Notes under the pieces: model-generated
What the model saw: only the letters and a program-made list of their open reading frames with translations
Database searches by the model: none
What the model was told of the DNA's origin: nothing
Translations under genes and position numbers: made by a program
Part shown: positions 19,494 to 33,481 of the stretch, in pieces
How the letters are laid out: each line of letters begins with the position of its first letter
Numbering within the stretch: position 1 is the stretch's first letter
Assembly (NCBI RefSeq): GCF_013761175.1
Contig: NZ_JACDUR010000014.1
Location: 1-64,000, forward strand
Length of the DNA: 64,000 nt
DNA from: Nonomuraea soli
GTDB taxonomy: Bacteria > Actinomycetota > Actinomycetes > Streptosporangiales > Streptosporangiaceae
Reading direction: 5' to 3'

Positions 19494-21144
19494 GTGACCA
19501 TCAGCACCGCCGGGCCGGCACTCATCGGCCGGACACCCCGAGACCAGGACAGCGTCGCCCTGGTCTGCGAGGGGCGTGACTACACCTTCGGCGACGTCGC
19601 CGCGCTCGGCGAGAGCACCGCCGACCTCGTGCGCGCCCACGGACTGGGCGGCCGCGTGGTCGGCGTCCCCGCCGAGCGCAGCCCCGATTTCGTGGCGCGG
19701 ATCATGGGGCTGTGGAGCGCCGGGGCGGTCCCGGCGATCCTGGGCGACTGGAGCCCCGAGCGCACCCGCGCCGCATTGGCCGCCACCGGCGCCGCCGCCC
19801 TCCTCGGACCGTCACTGGAACTCCTCGACACCGCCACGCCGTACGGCTCGCAACCGCGCGAGACCACCGCCGTGATGTACGGCTCGGAGCCGCGCGAGAC
19901 CACCGCCGTGCCGTACGGTCAGGGGCTGCTCGGTGAGGCCAGCCACATCCTGTTCACCTCCGGCACGACGGGCAGCCCCAAGGGCATCGTCGTCGGGCGG
20001 GCCGCCTTCGAGGCGGCGAGCCTGGCGTTCTTCAAGGAACTGCCCGTCGACGAGTCCGACCGGGTCGCCTTCCTCAGCAGGCCGGGCCACGACCCGAGCC
20101 TGCGCGAGCTGCTGGCGCCCTGGCTGACCGGCGCGACGCTGGTCATCCCCGGCGACCGCGCCGCCGCCGATCCCCGGCTGGCGGCGGCCTGGCTGGCCGA
20201 ACGGTCGGTCACCGTGCTCCAGGCGACGCCGGTCCTGCTCCAGCTCATGGCGGGCGCGTCGGACGGTCCCGTCGAGAGCCTGCGCCTGGTCTGCTCGGTG
20301 GGGGCCAGGCTCACCGCCGCCGCGCTGCGGTCGGCGGCGGCGTTCGCGCCACGTGCCGTCGTCGCCAACTGCTACGGCGCGTCGGAGACCCCGCAGGTGC
20401 TGTGCATGCACCGGCTGGAGCCCGGCGCCGTCGCGGACGACCCGGTGCCGATCGGGCGCCCGCTCGGCCACGCCGCCGTCAGGGTCGACACGGAAGGCCG
20501 CCTGCACGTTGAGGCTGCCGCCTGCGCGCTCGGCTACACCGACGGCAGCCCGATGCTGGCCTCCGGGCCCGACGGGAGCCAGTGGTACGACACCGGCGAC
20601 ATCGTGAGCCGCCTGCCCGACGGCTCGTTGTGCTTCGTACGGCGCGCCGACCGGCAGGTCCAGGTCAACGGCGCACGCGTGGAACTCGACGAGATCGAGC
20701 GGGCGGCCATGCTCGTCCCCGGCGTCGTGGACGCGCGGGCGAGCTTCACCGAGGACAGCACGGGCGTCGGCTCGGTGCGCCTGACCGTCGTGCGCACCCC
20801 TGAGGCGACCGCCGGGGTCGACGAGCTCCGCGCGATGCTACGTGCCTGCCTGGACCCCGCCGTCCTGCCGTCGAGCATCGAGGTCGACGACCCGCTCGCC
20901 GATCCGCCCGCGCGGGACGGCGCGCAGGACCTGTGGGACGTGCTGCGCGACAGCGCCAGGTCGGCGCTGGGCCACGACCGGTTCGACCCCGACGAGGGCT
21001 TCTTCGAGGCGGGGTTCACCTCGATGTCCCTGATGCGTTTCGTCGGCGAGGTCTCCGCGCGGCTGGGCGTGGAGATCTCTCCCGTCCTGGTCTTCACCTG
21101 CCCCAACCTCAGAGCGTTCGCCGACCACCTGCGGGAGGACCACG

Positions 21145-21161
<17 letters not shown>
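19494..21161 (+). CDS. Adenylation-carrier didomain (AMP-dependent synthetase + ACP/PCP)
   Basis: 555 residues from GTG. Adenylation core: A3 LFTSGTTGSPKGIVVG (about 151-166), A4 HDPSLRELL with the Asp that usually binds an alpha-amine, A5 NCYGASETPQ, A7 YDTGD, A8 RRADRQVQVNGARVELDEIE. The C-terminal A10 region (DDPLADPPARDGAQDLW) lacks the catalytic Lys normally in GKxxR. Carrier domain: S510 in FFEAGFTSMSL is the phosphopantetheine site. It probably activates an amino- or hydroxy-acid starter for the PKS, whose start codon lies inside this gene (17-bp overlap). A 12-residue tandem repeat is inserted before A3. Confidence 0.87.
19841..19918 (+). repeat. 36-bp in-frame tandem repeat in the adenylation gene
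   Basis: Units 19841-19876 and 19877-19912, plus 6 bp of a third. They encode YGSQPRETTAVM and YGSEPRETTAVP between the first lobe and motif A3. They differ at a few bases, so this is not a fresh duplication. Confidence 0.9.
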
Positions 21162-25909
<4,748 letters not shown>

Positions 25910-25929
<20 letters not shown>

Positions 25930-26608
25930 GCTCGGAGATCCACCCGCGCAGGGTCACGGCGGCCATCTCCTCCACGACCTGGTGGCCGCCGTCGACCAGG
26001 TGCACCGACAGCCGTCCTGTGGTGTACCTGCTCCAGTCGCCCAGGCATTCGGCGTTCCAGGAGCTGGCGTCGTCGCGCGCGCCGACCGCGACCATCGGCG
26101 CGTCGAGCACCGGGCGCGGGTCGGACTCCAGGTAGCGGTTGAGCAGGTGGTACTCGGAGCGCCACAGGCGCGCGTAGTCGGCGAGCGCCGCCGTACCGGA
26201 GATGTGCGGCGGCGCCTCGATCTCCTCGGCCAGCGCCCGGTCGGGCAGCTGGGCCAGCGGCGACAGGGGCGTGCGGTGCGGCGGGTACTGGCAGATGACG
26301 ACGACGCCGCGCAGCCGTCCTCCCAGGCGCCTGCCGGCCTCCAGGCAGACCAGCGCGCCCATGCTATGGCCGACGAGGACGACGCCGGTCACGCCCGAGG
26401 CCTCGACCAGGGAGGCGAGCGCCGCGCCGCGCTCGTCGACGGAGGGCACCCGCATGGGCTCGCTCCAGTTCGCGCGGCGGATGACGGGGCTTTGGCCGGG
26501 GTCGTTCCACCGCTCGACGAACGTGGTGCGGCCGCCCAGTCCCGGGACGAAGATGACGGCCTCCGCACTGTCGAATGCGGGGCTGACCACGTAATTCGCG
26601 GGCTCCAT
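25910..26608 (-). CDS. Type II thioesterase-like alpha/beta hydrolase
   Basis: 232 residues. Nucleophile S82 in VVLVGHSMGALV; the acid is probably in MVAVGARDDASSW and the His in DGGHQVV, as in editing thioesterases (TEII) that clear stalled carrier proteins. It has the TEII-like lid segment (TPLSPLAQLPDRALAEEIEAP). Its 3' end overlaps the PKS 3' end by 20 bp (convergent), and it is read from its own promoter at about 26.65 kb. A hydrolase releasing the product is an alternative. Confidence 0.82.
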
Positions 26609-26701
26609 CGCGCGGCCTCCTATTCGCCGAATTGACCCATTTCCCAGTTCCTAGTAAATCCTGGCACATTTATATAGATCTATGGCAAAGTGAGATGAGT
26701 G
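26609..26701. promoter_or_regulatory. Divergent AT-rich promoter region (thioesterase / TauE permease)
   Basis: Forward: TTGACC (26632-26637), 17-nt spacer, TAAATC (26655-26660). An AT-rich palindrome ATAGATCTAT lies at 26674-26683, suitable as an operator. The minus strand offers TATATAA-like sequence for the thioesterase promoter in the same place. AGTGAGATGAG precedes the permease start. Confidence 0.45.
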
Positions 26702-27424
26702 ATGACGACGTTGCTTGCCGCCGCCGTGATCATTCTGATCGCCTCGACGGTGCATGCCGTAACTGGATTCGGATACGCCCTCGTCGCCACTCCACTGCTC
26801 GCTCTCGCGGTCGACCCGCACACCGCCGTGGTCGCCACCACGCTGTCCGCTCTGGCCATGACCGTCACCATCGCCGTGCGCCAGCGCCAGCACGCCGAGT
26901 GGAAGGTCGCCATGATCGCCATGGTCGGGATCGTGCTCGGCATGCCGCTCGGCCTGTGGGTGTACGGCATCGCCTCGGAGCAGGTGCTGACCGTGCTCAT
27001 CGCGATCGGGGTGCTGGTCTGCACGCTGATGGTGTGGCGGCAGGTGAAGGTGCCGGGCAGCGTCCCCGTCCTGGTCGGCGTCGGCGTGCTGTCGGGCGCG
27101 CTGTCGACCTCCACCGGCACCAACGGCCCGCCGATGGTCGCCGCCTTCCAGGGCATGGGCTACGACCCCGCCACCTTCCGCGCCACGCTGTCGGCGGTGT
27201 TCGCGGGCACCAGCGTGCTCAGCCTCGTCGGCTTCGCCGTGGCGGGCAAGGTCAACGCCGAGTCGTTGTGGATCGGGCTGGTGGGCGTGCCCGTGGTGCA
27301 GGTCGGCTACTTCCTGGGTGATGCGATCTTCAGCCGCATCGACCCCGACAAGTTCCGCAAGGTGCTGCTGGCCGCGCTGATCGTGAGCGCGGTCGTCACC
27401 TTCGGCGCCGCGCTCAGCCGCTGA
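26702..27424 (+). CDS. TauE/SafE-family membrane permease
   Basis: 240 residues (a GTG at 26699 is also possible). Seven to eight hydrophobic segments with the family pattern of two half-repeats: HAVTGFGYALVATPLLAL at the N-terminus and TSTGTNGPPMVAAFQGMGYDP in the middle. TauE/SafE proteins export sulfite, sulfonates or organic acids. Beside a sulfotransferase-containing cluster, export of a sulfated or sulfonated metabolite, or of sulfite, is an attractive but unproven idea. Confidence 0.85.
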   Translation: MTTLLAAAVIILIASTVHAVTGFGYALVATPLLALAVDPHTAVVATTLSALAMTVTIAVRQRQHAEWKVAMIAMVGIVLGMPLGLWVYGIASEQVLTVLIAIGVLVCTLMVWRQVKVPGSVPVLVGVGVLSGALSTSTGTNGPPMVAAFQGMGYDPATFRATLSAVFAGTSVLSLVGFAVAGKVNAESLWIGLVGVPVVQVGYFLGDAIFSRIDPDKFRKVLLAALIVSAVVTFGAALSR

Positions 27425-27427
27425 CCT

Positions 27428-28339
27428 TCACCGCCGCTGCCTCCTCTCCATCCGCGCGGGATCCGGCCAGCGCACGTCGAAGGCCCAGCCGGACCGTTCG
27501 AAGAACCGGATCAGCAACGCGCTCGGGTCGAGTTGCCCCCGCAGGACGCCGTGGCGGGCACACGTCGGCTCCGCGTGGTGCCAGTTGTGCCAGCCCTCCC
27601 CGAGGGTCAGCAGCGCGACCCACCGCAGATTGCTCGACCTGTCGCGGGTGCGGAAGGGGCGGTCGCCGAACGTGTGCGCGAGCGAGTTCACCGACCAGGT
27701 CACGTGGTGCACCACGGCGTACCTGACGAAGCCGCCCCAGAACAGGGCGGTCCAGGCGCCCTCCCATGACATCGACCAGAGCCCGCCCGCCGCCGCGGGC
27801 AGGACGAAGGACAGCACGGCCACGGCGGGATAGGCCGCGTCGAAGCGCCGCACGTCGGGATCGGCCAGCAGGTCGGGCACCCAGTGCGCGCGGCTGGAGC
27901 GCCTGCGCGCGGTGTAGAACCAGCCCACGTGGGCGTGGAGCATCCCGCGCAGCAACGCCATGCCGCTGTCGCCGTAGCGCCAGGGAGAGTGGGGATCCCC
28001 CGGCTCGTCGGCGTACTTGTGATGGCGGCGGTGCTCGGCCGCCCAGAGCGTGACGGGCCCTTCCACCGCGAGCCCACCGGCGATCATCAGCGCGATGCGC
28101 AGCGGCCTGCGGCATCGGAAGGCGCGGTGGGTGAAGTGCCGGTGGTAGCCGACCGCGATCCCGAAGATGCAGATCACGTACAGCACAGCCATGATCACCA
28201 GATCGCGCACCCCGATTCCCCAGCCCCAGACGGCGGGTACGGCGGCGATCAGCGCCGCCACCGGAAGGATCAGGAGAATCAGCAGGTAGACGGTTCGGCG
28301 TCCGGCGGTCACCGGCACGGTCTCCTCGGAAGGGCTCAC
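27428..28339 (-). CDS. Fatty acyl (acyl-CoA/delta-9-type) desaturase
   Basis: 303 residues from GTG. Three diiron histidine boxes: HRHFTH (about 66-71), EHRRHHKYAD (HxxHH, about 102-111) and HNWHHAE (about 235-241), among four hydrophobic helices. This is the membrane stearoyl-CoA-desaturase-like family that introduces a double bond into acyl chains. It is divergent from the P450/peroxidase operon, to which it could supply unsaturated fatty-acid substrate. It ends 4 bp from the TauE gene (convergent). Confidence 0.92.
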   Translation of the reverse strand: MSPSEETVPVTAGRRTVYLLILLILPVAALIAAVPAVWGWGIGVRDLVIMAVLYVICIFGIAVGYHRHFTHRAFRCRRPLRIALMIAGGLAVEGPVTLWAAEHRRHHKYADEPGDPHSPWRYGDSGMALLRGMLHAHVGWFYTARRRSSRAHWVPDLLADPDVRRFDAAYPAVAVLSFVLPAAAGGLWSMSWEGAWTALFWGGFVRYAVVHHVTWSVNSLAHTFGDRPFRTRDRSSNLRWVALLTLGEGWHNWHHAEPTCARHGVLRGQLDPSALLIRFFERSGWAFDVRWPDPARMERRQRR

Positions 28340-28483
28340 CAGATCGATTCAACGACCACGGCCCAGGAGACGTAAGTTTCCGGATGGTGATCGCACTGTC
28401 ACTCTTCGGAGTCATTACTGCACCGATCTTCCCGGAGATCCTTACCAGGAGTCAGGTACAGGTCGGATCGATCAGGGGGCGTC
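28340..28483. promoter_or_regulatory. Divergent intergenic region of the putative oxylipin island
   Basis: 144 bp between the desaturase and the P450. It holds ACTC-TTCG-GAGT (a 4-bp stem with a stable tetraloop) and a CAGGGGGC ribosome-site-like run before the P450 GTG. I see no consensus -35/-10 pair and no long palindrome, but both promoters must lie here. Confidence 0.35.
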
Positions 28484-29764
28484 GTGCAGGGTGGCTTCCT
28501 CCAGCAATACGAGGCGGCGCTGGGTGAGAATCCAGCGGCCGCCGTCGTTCAGGCGCACGGATGGATGCGTACGCGGTGGCGAGCCTTCTTCGCCGAACTG
28601 CGCGAACACCGTCCCGTCTTCGTCACCCCCGCCTTCACGGTGGTCACCACGTTCGCCGACGTGCGCGAGGTGCTCTCCCTGGAGCGGGTCTTCAGCGTCC
28701 GCGCGTTCGGCCCCCGCCTGGAGGCGGCGCTGGGCGGGCCCTTCATGCTGAGCAGGGACGCGACCCCGGTGAACTGGCGGGAGAAGGGCCTGATGCAGGC
28801 CATGCTCAGGCCCGAGGACGCCGAGGCGGTGCGTGAGCTGGCAGGGCGGGCAGCCGACGAAGCCCTCGACGCGGCGGCGCAGCGCGGCCGGATCGAAGCG
28901 GTGCACGAGCTCTTCAGGCACGTGGCCCTGCGGGTGTGCGCCGGCTATTTCGGCATCCCCGGCCCCACTCCCGCGCGGCTGGGCGCCTGGACCAGGGCGA
29001 TCATCGTGGACGGCTTCGCCAACTACCTGGGTGACCCCGACCTGCGGGCAGCGGGCGAACAGGCGGGCGCCGACCTGCTCGACTACCTGCGGGGCGTGCT
29101 GAAGGAGCGGCGTGCCGCCATCGCGGCGGCCGAGGGCCCGCCGCCGCAGGACATCGTGGCCCGGCTGATCCGCACCCGCCTGCCGGACGAACTCGGCGTG
29201 GACGACGACCGCCTGATCGTCAACCTGGCGGGGCTGCCGCTCGGCTGGGTGGAGAGCGGTCCCGGCGCCATGGCCGAGGCGGTGGAACAACTTCTGCTCC
29301 GTCCGGGGGTGCTGGCGGAGGCCGTGGAGGCGGCCAAGGAGCCCGACCCGAGCCGATTCGACCCCTACGTCTGGGAGGCCCTGCGCTTCAGCCCGTTCTT
29401 CAAGCTGCTCCCGCGCGTGTGCGAGCAGGACCACGTCCTGGCCGCGGGCACGCCGAGGCAGACCCGCATTCCGGCCGGAACCTTCGTGCTGGCGGCGCCG
29501 TGCTCGGCGATGTTCGACGCCGGCGCGGTGGAGAGTCCGGAGGAGTTCCGCGTCGCAAGGCCGCACCACGAGCGCCTGTTCTTCGGGATGGGACACCACG
29601 CGTGCCTTGGCGCCGACCCGGCGGCGGCCGTCGTCTGCGAGGTCGTGCGCCGCCTGCTGAGACGCGGGGTCGCGTCGCTGCCGTCGCCGGAGGGCGACCC
29701 CGTACGGCTCGCCCACACCTTCCCCGACAGCTACCAGCTCGCTCTCCGGACGGAGGCCCGATGA
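28484..29764 (+). CDS. Cytochrome P450 lacking the I-helix acid-alcohol pair
   Basis: 426 residues from GTG. Haem motif FFGMGHHACLG with C374; ExxR is E298-A-L-R301. The I-helix segment reads N247-L-A-G-L-P-L-G-W255: the usual (A/G)GxE/DTT becomes AGLPLG, so the acid and Thr needed for O2 activation are absent. This is the pattern of P450s that rearrange fatty-acid hydroperoxides (CYP74, the P450 half of fungal PpoA). Coupled (ATGA) to a cyclooxygenase-like peroxidase, it is best read as a hydroperoxide isomerase or synthase rather than a monooxygenase. Confidence 0.87.
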   Translation: MQGGFLQQYEAALGENPAAAVVQAHGWMRTRWRAFFAELREHRPVFVTPAFTVVTTFADVREVLSLERVFSVRAFGPRLEAALGGPFMLSRDATPVNWREKGLMQAMLRPEDAEAVRELAGRAADEALDAAAQRGRIEAVHELFRHVALRVCAGYFGIPGPTPARLGAWTRAIIVDGFANYLGDPDLRAAGEQAGADLLDYLRGVLKERRAAIAAAEGPPPQDIVARLIRTRLPDELGVDDDRLIVNLAGLPLGWVESGPGAMAEAVEQLLLRPGVLAEAVEAAKEPDPSRFDPYVWEALRFSPFFKLLPRVCEQDHVLAAGTPRQTRIPAGTFVLAAPCSAMFDAGAVESPEEFRVARPHHERLFFGMGHHACLGADPAAAVVCEVVRRLLRRGVASLPSPEGDPVRLAHTFPDSYQLALRTEAR

Positions 29765-31335
29765 CGAGCAAAGCCCGGACCATCGCCACCGACGGCGCCG
29801 CGAACCGCCTGAGGTTCCTTGCTCTCACCCACGGCAAGCCCCTGTGGGAGGCCATCCAGCACGTGGAGCCGGTACGGCGGCGCCTCAACGCCGCGCTCAT
29901 CGACAAGGCGATCCGCGAGATGCCACCGCGTCCGGAACCGCTGAGCACCATGGCGCCCTACACCTCGTGGGACTCCCTGACCGACAGGACCTACGCGGGA
30001 CGGCACCTGCCGCCCAGTGTCCCCTCGCCCGGCCTGCCGGCGCCGGAGCGCGCCGCGGCGCTGTTCGCGCGCGGCGAGAGCATGATCCCGTGCCCCCGCT
30101 CCACCGTGCTGTTCGCCTACTTCGCCCAGTGGTTCACCGACGGCTTCCTGCGGGGAGACTCCTCGACCCCGCGTGACCCGCGCAGAAGCACCTCCAACCA
30201 CCACATCGACCTCAACAACCTGTACGGCCTGGACGGAGCGGCCACGGCGGCGCTGCGAGCCTTCGAGGGCGGCCTGCTCAAGAGCCAGCAGATCGACGGC
30301 GCGGAGTTCCCGCCGTATCTGTGCGAGGACGGCAGGATCCGGCCCGAGTTCTCGCCGCTCTCCGTGATCAGATTCGAGGCGCTGACGCAGGAGCAGCGTG
30401 CCACGCTCTTCGCGCTCGGCAGCGACCGAGGCAACGGCCAGATCGGCTTCACCATGCTCACGGTGCTGTTCCTGCGTGAGCACAACAGGATCGCCCGCCT
30501 GATGGCGGACAGACACCCCCGCTGGGACGACGAGCGGCTGTTCCAGACGACGCGCAACGTCCTCATCGTCCTGCTCATCAAGCTGGTCGTCGAGGAGTAC
30601 ATCAACCACATCACGCCCTACCACTTCCGCTTCTCCCTGACCCCCGGCCTGACGACCGCGCTGTCGGGCGTGCCCTGGCAGCGGGAGAACTGGGCGTCGG
30701 TGGAGTTCAACCTGGTCTACCGCTGGCACAGCCTCATCCCCTCCACGCTGGCGGTCGGCGGCTCTGACGTGCCGCTGGTTCGCACGTTGTTCGCCGGACC
30801 GCTCCTGGTGAAGGCGGGACTCGGCACGGCCTTCGAGGAGGCGTCTTCGCAGCGGGCCGGCCGGATCGGCCTGTTCAACACCGACCCGGTCCTGCTCCCG
30901 GTGGATCTGTCCAGCATCGCCGACTCGCGTGTGCTGGGGCTGGCCTCGTACAACAGCTACCGGAAGCACTGCAGCTTCCCGCCCGTGCGCCGGTTCGAGC
31001 AGATCTCCGGAGATCCGCGGGTACGGCAGGCACTGGGCGAGCTCTACCGGAGCGTGGACGACGTGGACCTCTACGTGGGCCTGTTCGCCGAGGAGCCCGG
31101 CTCGCCCGAGGCCATCCTGCCACCGCTCCTCACCAAGATCATCGCGATCGACGCCTTCTCCCAGGCACTGACCAATCCCCTGCTCGCGCCCCGCGTGTTC
31201 ACTGCGCAGACCTTCTCGCCACTCGGCATGGAGATCATCGAGACGACGCGGTCGCTGTCGGACGTCCTGAACCGCAACATTCCGGAGGAGCAGGGCTCCC
31301 GCTTCGTCAGCATGACCCGCAAGGACAGGTTGTGA
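29761..31335 (+). CDS. Cyclooxygenase/fatty-acid dioxygenase-like animal haem peroxidase
   Basis: 524 residues, no signal peptide. Core resembles prostaglandin synthase: FAYFAQWFTDGFLRGD followed by HHIDLNNLYGL, and VEFNLVYRWHSLIP, where Y320 and H323 match the catalytic Tyr and proximal haem His of COX (YHWH). The distal position (COX His in AQHFTHQF) is D127 in AQWFTDGF. It probably adds O2 to an unsaturated fatty acid to give a hydroperoxide used by the coupled P450. Upstream ATGA and downstream GTGA overlaps place it in the middle of a tight operon. Confidence 0.88.
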   Translation: MTSKARTIATDGAANRLRFLALTHGKPLWEAIQHVEPVRRRLNAALIDKAIREMPPRPEPLSTMAPYTSWDSLTDRTYAGRHLPPSVPSPGLPAPERAAALFARGESMIPCPRSTVLFAYFAQWFTDGFLRGDSSTPRDPRRSTSNHHIDLNNLYGLDGAATAALRAFEGGLLKSQQIDGAEFPPYLCEDGRIRPEFSPLSVIRFEALTQEQRATLFALGSDRGNGQIGFTMLTVLFLREHNRIARLMADRHPRWDDERLFQTTRNVLIVLLIKLVVEEYINHITPYHFRFSLTPGLTTALSGVPWQRENWASVEFNLVYRWHSLIPSTLAVGGSDVPLVRTLFAGPLLVKAGLGTAFEEASSQRAGRIGLFNTDPVLLPVDLSSIADSRVLGLASYNSYRKHCSFPPVRRFEQISGDPRVRQALGELYRSVDDVDLYVGLFAEEPGSPEAILPPLLTKIIAIDAFSQALTNPLLAPRVFTAQTFSPLGMEIIETTRSLSDVLNRNIPEEQGSRFVSMTRKDRL

Positions 31336-33467
31336 ACGACGGCCACGCCCACCCCGACGGGGCGGCGGACGCCGAGCCGCTCAGGGCGGCGGCACGCGTG
31401 TTCGTCGAGGTCGCCACGGCCGTCCAGGAGGCCTCCGCGCACGCCACCGCCGCGCTCACCGACAGCCGGACGCTCCGCGCCTCGGTACGCGCGCCGCTGC
31501 CCTGGTACCAGGCCGAGAGAGCTCTGGCGCACGCCCTGACCAACGGGCGCGGCCTCGGCTACGCCCTGACCGGCGGACGCCTGGGAGGGCTCGCGGCACG
31601 CCTCGGCGGCCTGCTCGGGCAGGAGAGCCTGGCGGTCCTGCTGCTGGCCACGTCGCTGCGGCTGCGCATCGCCGCCGTGGCGCTGCACCACCCCGAGCTC
31701 CACGCGGACGCCCACCTGCGACGGCTGATCACGGCGGTCTCCGAGGACCGCGACCTGGCCGCGCTCCGCGCCATGCGAACCCTGCTGAAGGACCGCGGCG
31801 CGGTGCGTGCCCTGAGCGACCTGGCACCGGTGTTCGGCGAGGTGCTCGCGCTGAAGGCGCTGCTGGACGAGAACCCGCTGAACGACCGCACCGCCTGGCT
31901 GATCGCCACGGGAACCCGCTACGCCGACGCCGACCCGGTTCTCGGGATCAGCAACGGCTTCGTCGCCGCCCTCGACCGGGGCCAGGGAGCCGCCCGGCGC
32001 ACGGAACCGGCCCCCGGCGAAGCCGTCAGGCTTCGTGACCGGGGCTCCCTCCTCGACTTCCTGGCCAACATCGGCACGCTCGGACCCACGGGCCGGGTGC
32101 TGATCCAGTCGGTCACCGGGCCCGACGGGGTCGAGCGCCACGTCGTCCAGGCTCCCGGCATGCGCATGGGCAGGCCCGACACCGACTCGCCCCAGGACCT
32201 GCTAGGCGCCTTCAGCAGTTCCGTGCTCGCCAGCAGTCCCTTCAGCAGGGCTCTGGTCAAGGCGGTCGACGACTACGGCATCCCGCAGGGCGGCGAGCTG
32301 GCCCTCGTGGGACACAGCGCGGGCGGGTCGGCGATCATGAACCTGGTCCAGGACCCCGGCTTCTGCGCCAGGTACACCGTCACCCACGCCGTCGCGGTCG
32401 GTTCGCCCGTCGACTTCAAGCGGCCGGCCGACCCGCGGACCTGGGTCGCCAGCGTCACCAACCAGCACGACATCATCCCGACGCTCGACGGCCAGGGCGC
32501 GGGCACCTGCTTCGACCTGCATCCCGACTGGTACGTCGTCGACTACTTCGACCCCACCCACCTGTTTCCCGCCTGCCACTCGATCGAGCACTACTGCGCC
32601 AACCTGACACGCGACCTGCCCGAGGCCCGCGAGCACATCGACGACCGGCTGTCCCCCTACCGGGGGCAGGTCACCCGCAGCCGGATCTACCGGCTCTACG
32701 ACGACCCGCCCCGGCCCGACGGCTACCCCTTCCTGAGCGTGCCGACGCGTCGCGAGGAGGGCCTGGAGATGCCGATCAGGTGCCGCGCGGGAAGCGCGCT
32801 GTCGGCCTTCTTCACCGCCGACCCCCGGGCCGCCGCCGCGCTTGTCGACGAGCACGGACTGGGGCGCTGCGTGCGTCTGGGCGGGCGCGCCCTGGTCGTC
32901 GTGCACGTGGGCGCCAACCACGACACCAGCGCCGGGCCGTACCGGGAGGTCATGCTCGGAGTGGTCGTGCACGACCCGTGGGGCGCGCGCCCGCTGCGGG
33001 TCTGGCCCGACCTGGCACGGTCGGCGCAGTTCCGGCGTGCGGGCGTCTGCCTGCTGGCATCGGCGGTCGACAACCGCGACCTGGCCGGCCGCGCGGGCTC
33101 CCTGTGGGGGTACCGGCCCACGTTCACGGACGTGAGCGTCGCCGTCGCAGGCGGCGGGGTGGACCTGCGGGTCGAACCGGCGCTCACGCTGCGAGGACGA
33201 CTCGGCCCGGCCCTCGGCGTCGTCTCAGGAGACCTGGTCGGCTTCGCCCGTGACGGCCGTGCGGCCTACCGGTCGGTGATCAGGAGCGCGCGGCGCGCAC
33301 GCGTCCATCCGGCGCCGACGGTACGGCTGAGCGTCGGAACGCCCGCGGACCCGCTCACCCGCCTGGCCGGGGAGCTCGGCCTGGACGGCAGGCGCGCCCT
33401 GTTCTGCACCTCCGTCCCGGTTCACCAGACCCTGCGCGACGCGGGCGTCCCCATCCAGACCACCTGA
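31332..33467 (+). CDS. Large lipase-like alpha/beta hydrolase
   Basis: 711 residues from a GTG overlapping the peroxidase stop. The N-terminal about 200 residues are helical and Ala-rich, unknown. A hydrolase core follows: LALVGHSAGGSAIMNLV with nucleophile Ser about 327, DIIPTLDG (possible acid), HSIEHYCANL (probable His). The C-terminal about 240 residues are beta-rich and unassigned. In this operon it would release fatty acids from lipids for the peroxidase or hydrolyse an oxylipin ester. No secretion signal is obvious. Confidence 0.78.
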   Translation: MNDGHAHPDGAADAEPLRAAARVFVEVATAVQEASAHATAALTDSRTLRASVRAPLPWYQAERALAHALTNGRGLGYALTGGRLGGLAARLGGLLGQESLAVLLLATSLRLRIAAVALHHPELHADAHLRRLITAVSEDRDLAALRAMRTLLKDRGAVRALSDLAPVFGEVLALKALLDENPLNDRTAWLIATGTRYADADPVLGISNGFVAALDRGQGAARRTEPAPGEAVRLRDRGSLLDFLANIGTLGPTGRVLIQSVTGPDGVERHVVQAPGMRMGRPDTDSPQDLLGAFSSSVLASSPFSRALVKAVDDYGIPQGGELALVGHSAGGSAIMNLVQDPGFCARYTVTHAVAVGSPVDFKRPADPRTWVASVTNQHDIIPTLDGQGAGTCFDLHPDWYVVDYFDPTHLFPACHSIEHYCANLTRDLPEAREHIDDRLSPYRGQVTRSRIYRLYDDPPRPDGYPFLSVPTRREEGLEMPIRCRAGSALSAFFTADPRAAAALVDEHGLGRCVRLGGRALVVVHVGANHDTSAGPYREVMLGVVVHDPWGARPLRVWPDLARSAQFRRAGVCLLASAVDNRDLAGRAGSLWGYRPTFTDVSVAVAGGGVDLRVEPALTLRGRLGPALGVVSGDLVGFARDGRAAYRSVIRSARRARVHPAPTVRLSVGTPADPLTRLAGELGLDGRRALFCTSVPVHQTLRDAGVPIQTT

Positions 33468-33481
33468 CCACGGGGGAGTCG

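Noticed and set aside
26702..27424. Assigning the TauE-type protein as a sulfite exporter for the sulfotransferase
   Set aside because: Family members carry diverse anions; only the family call is supported and the link is kept as inference.
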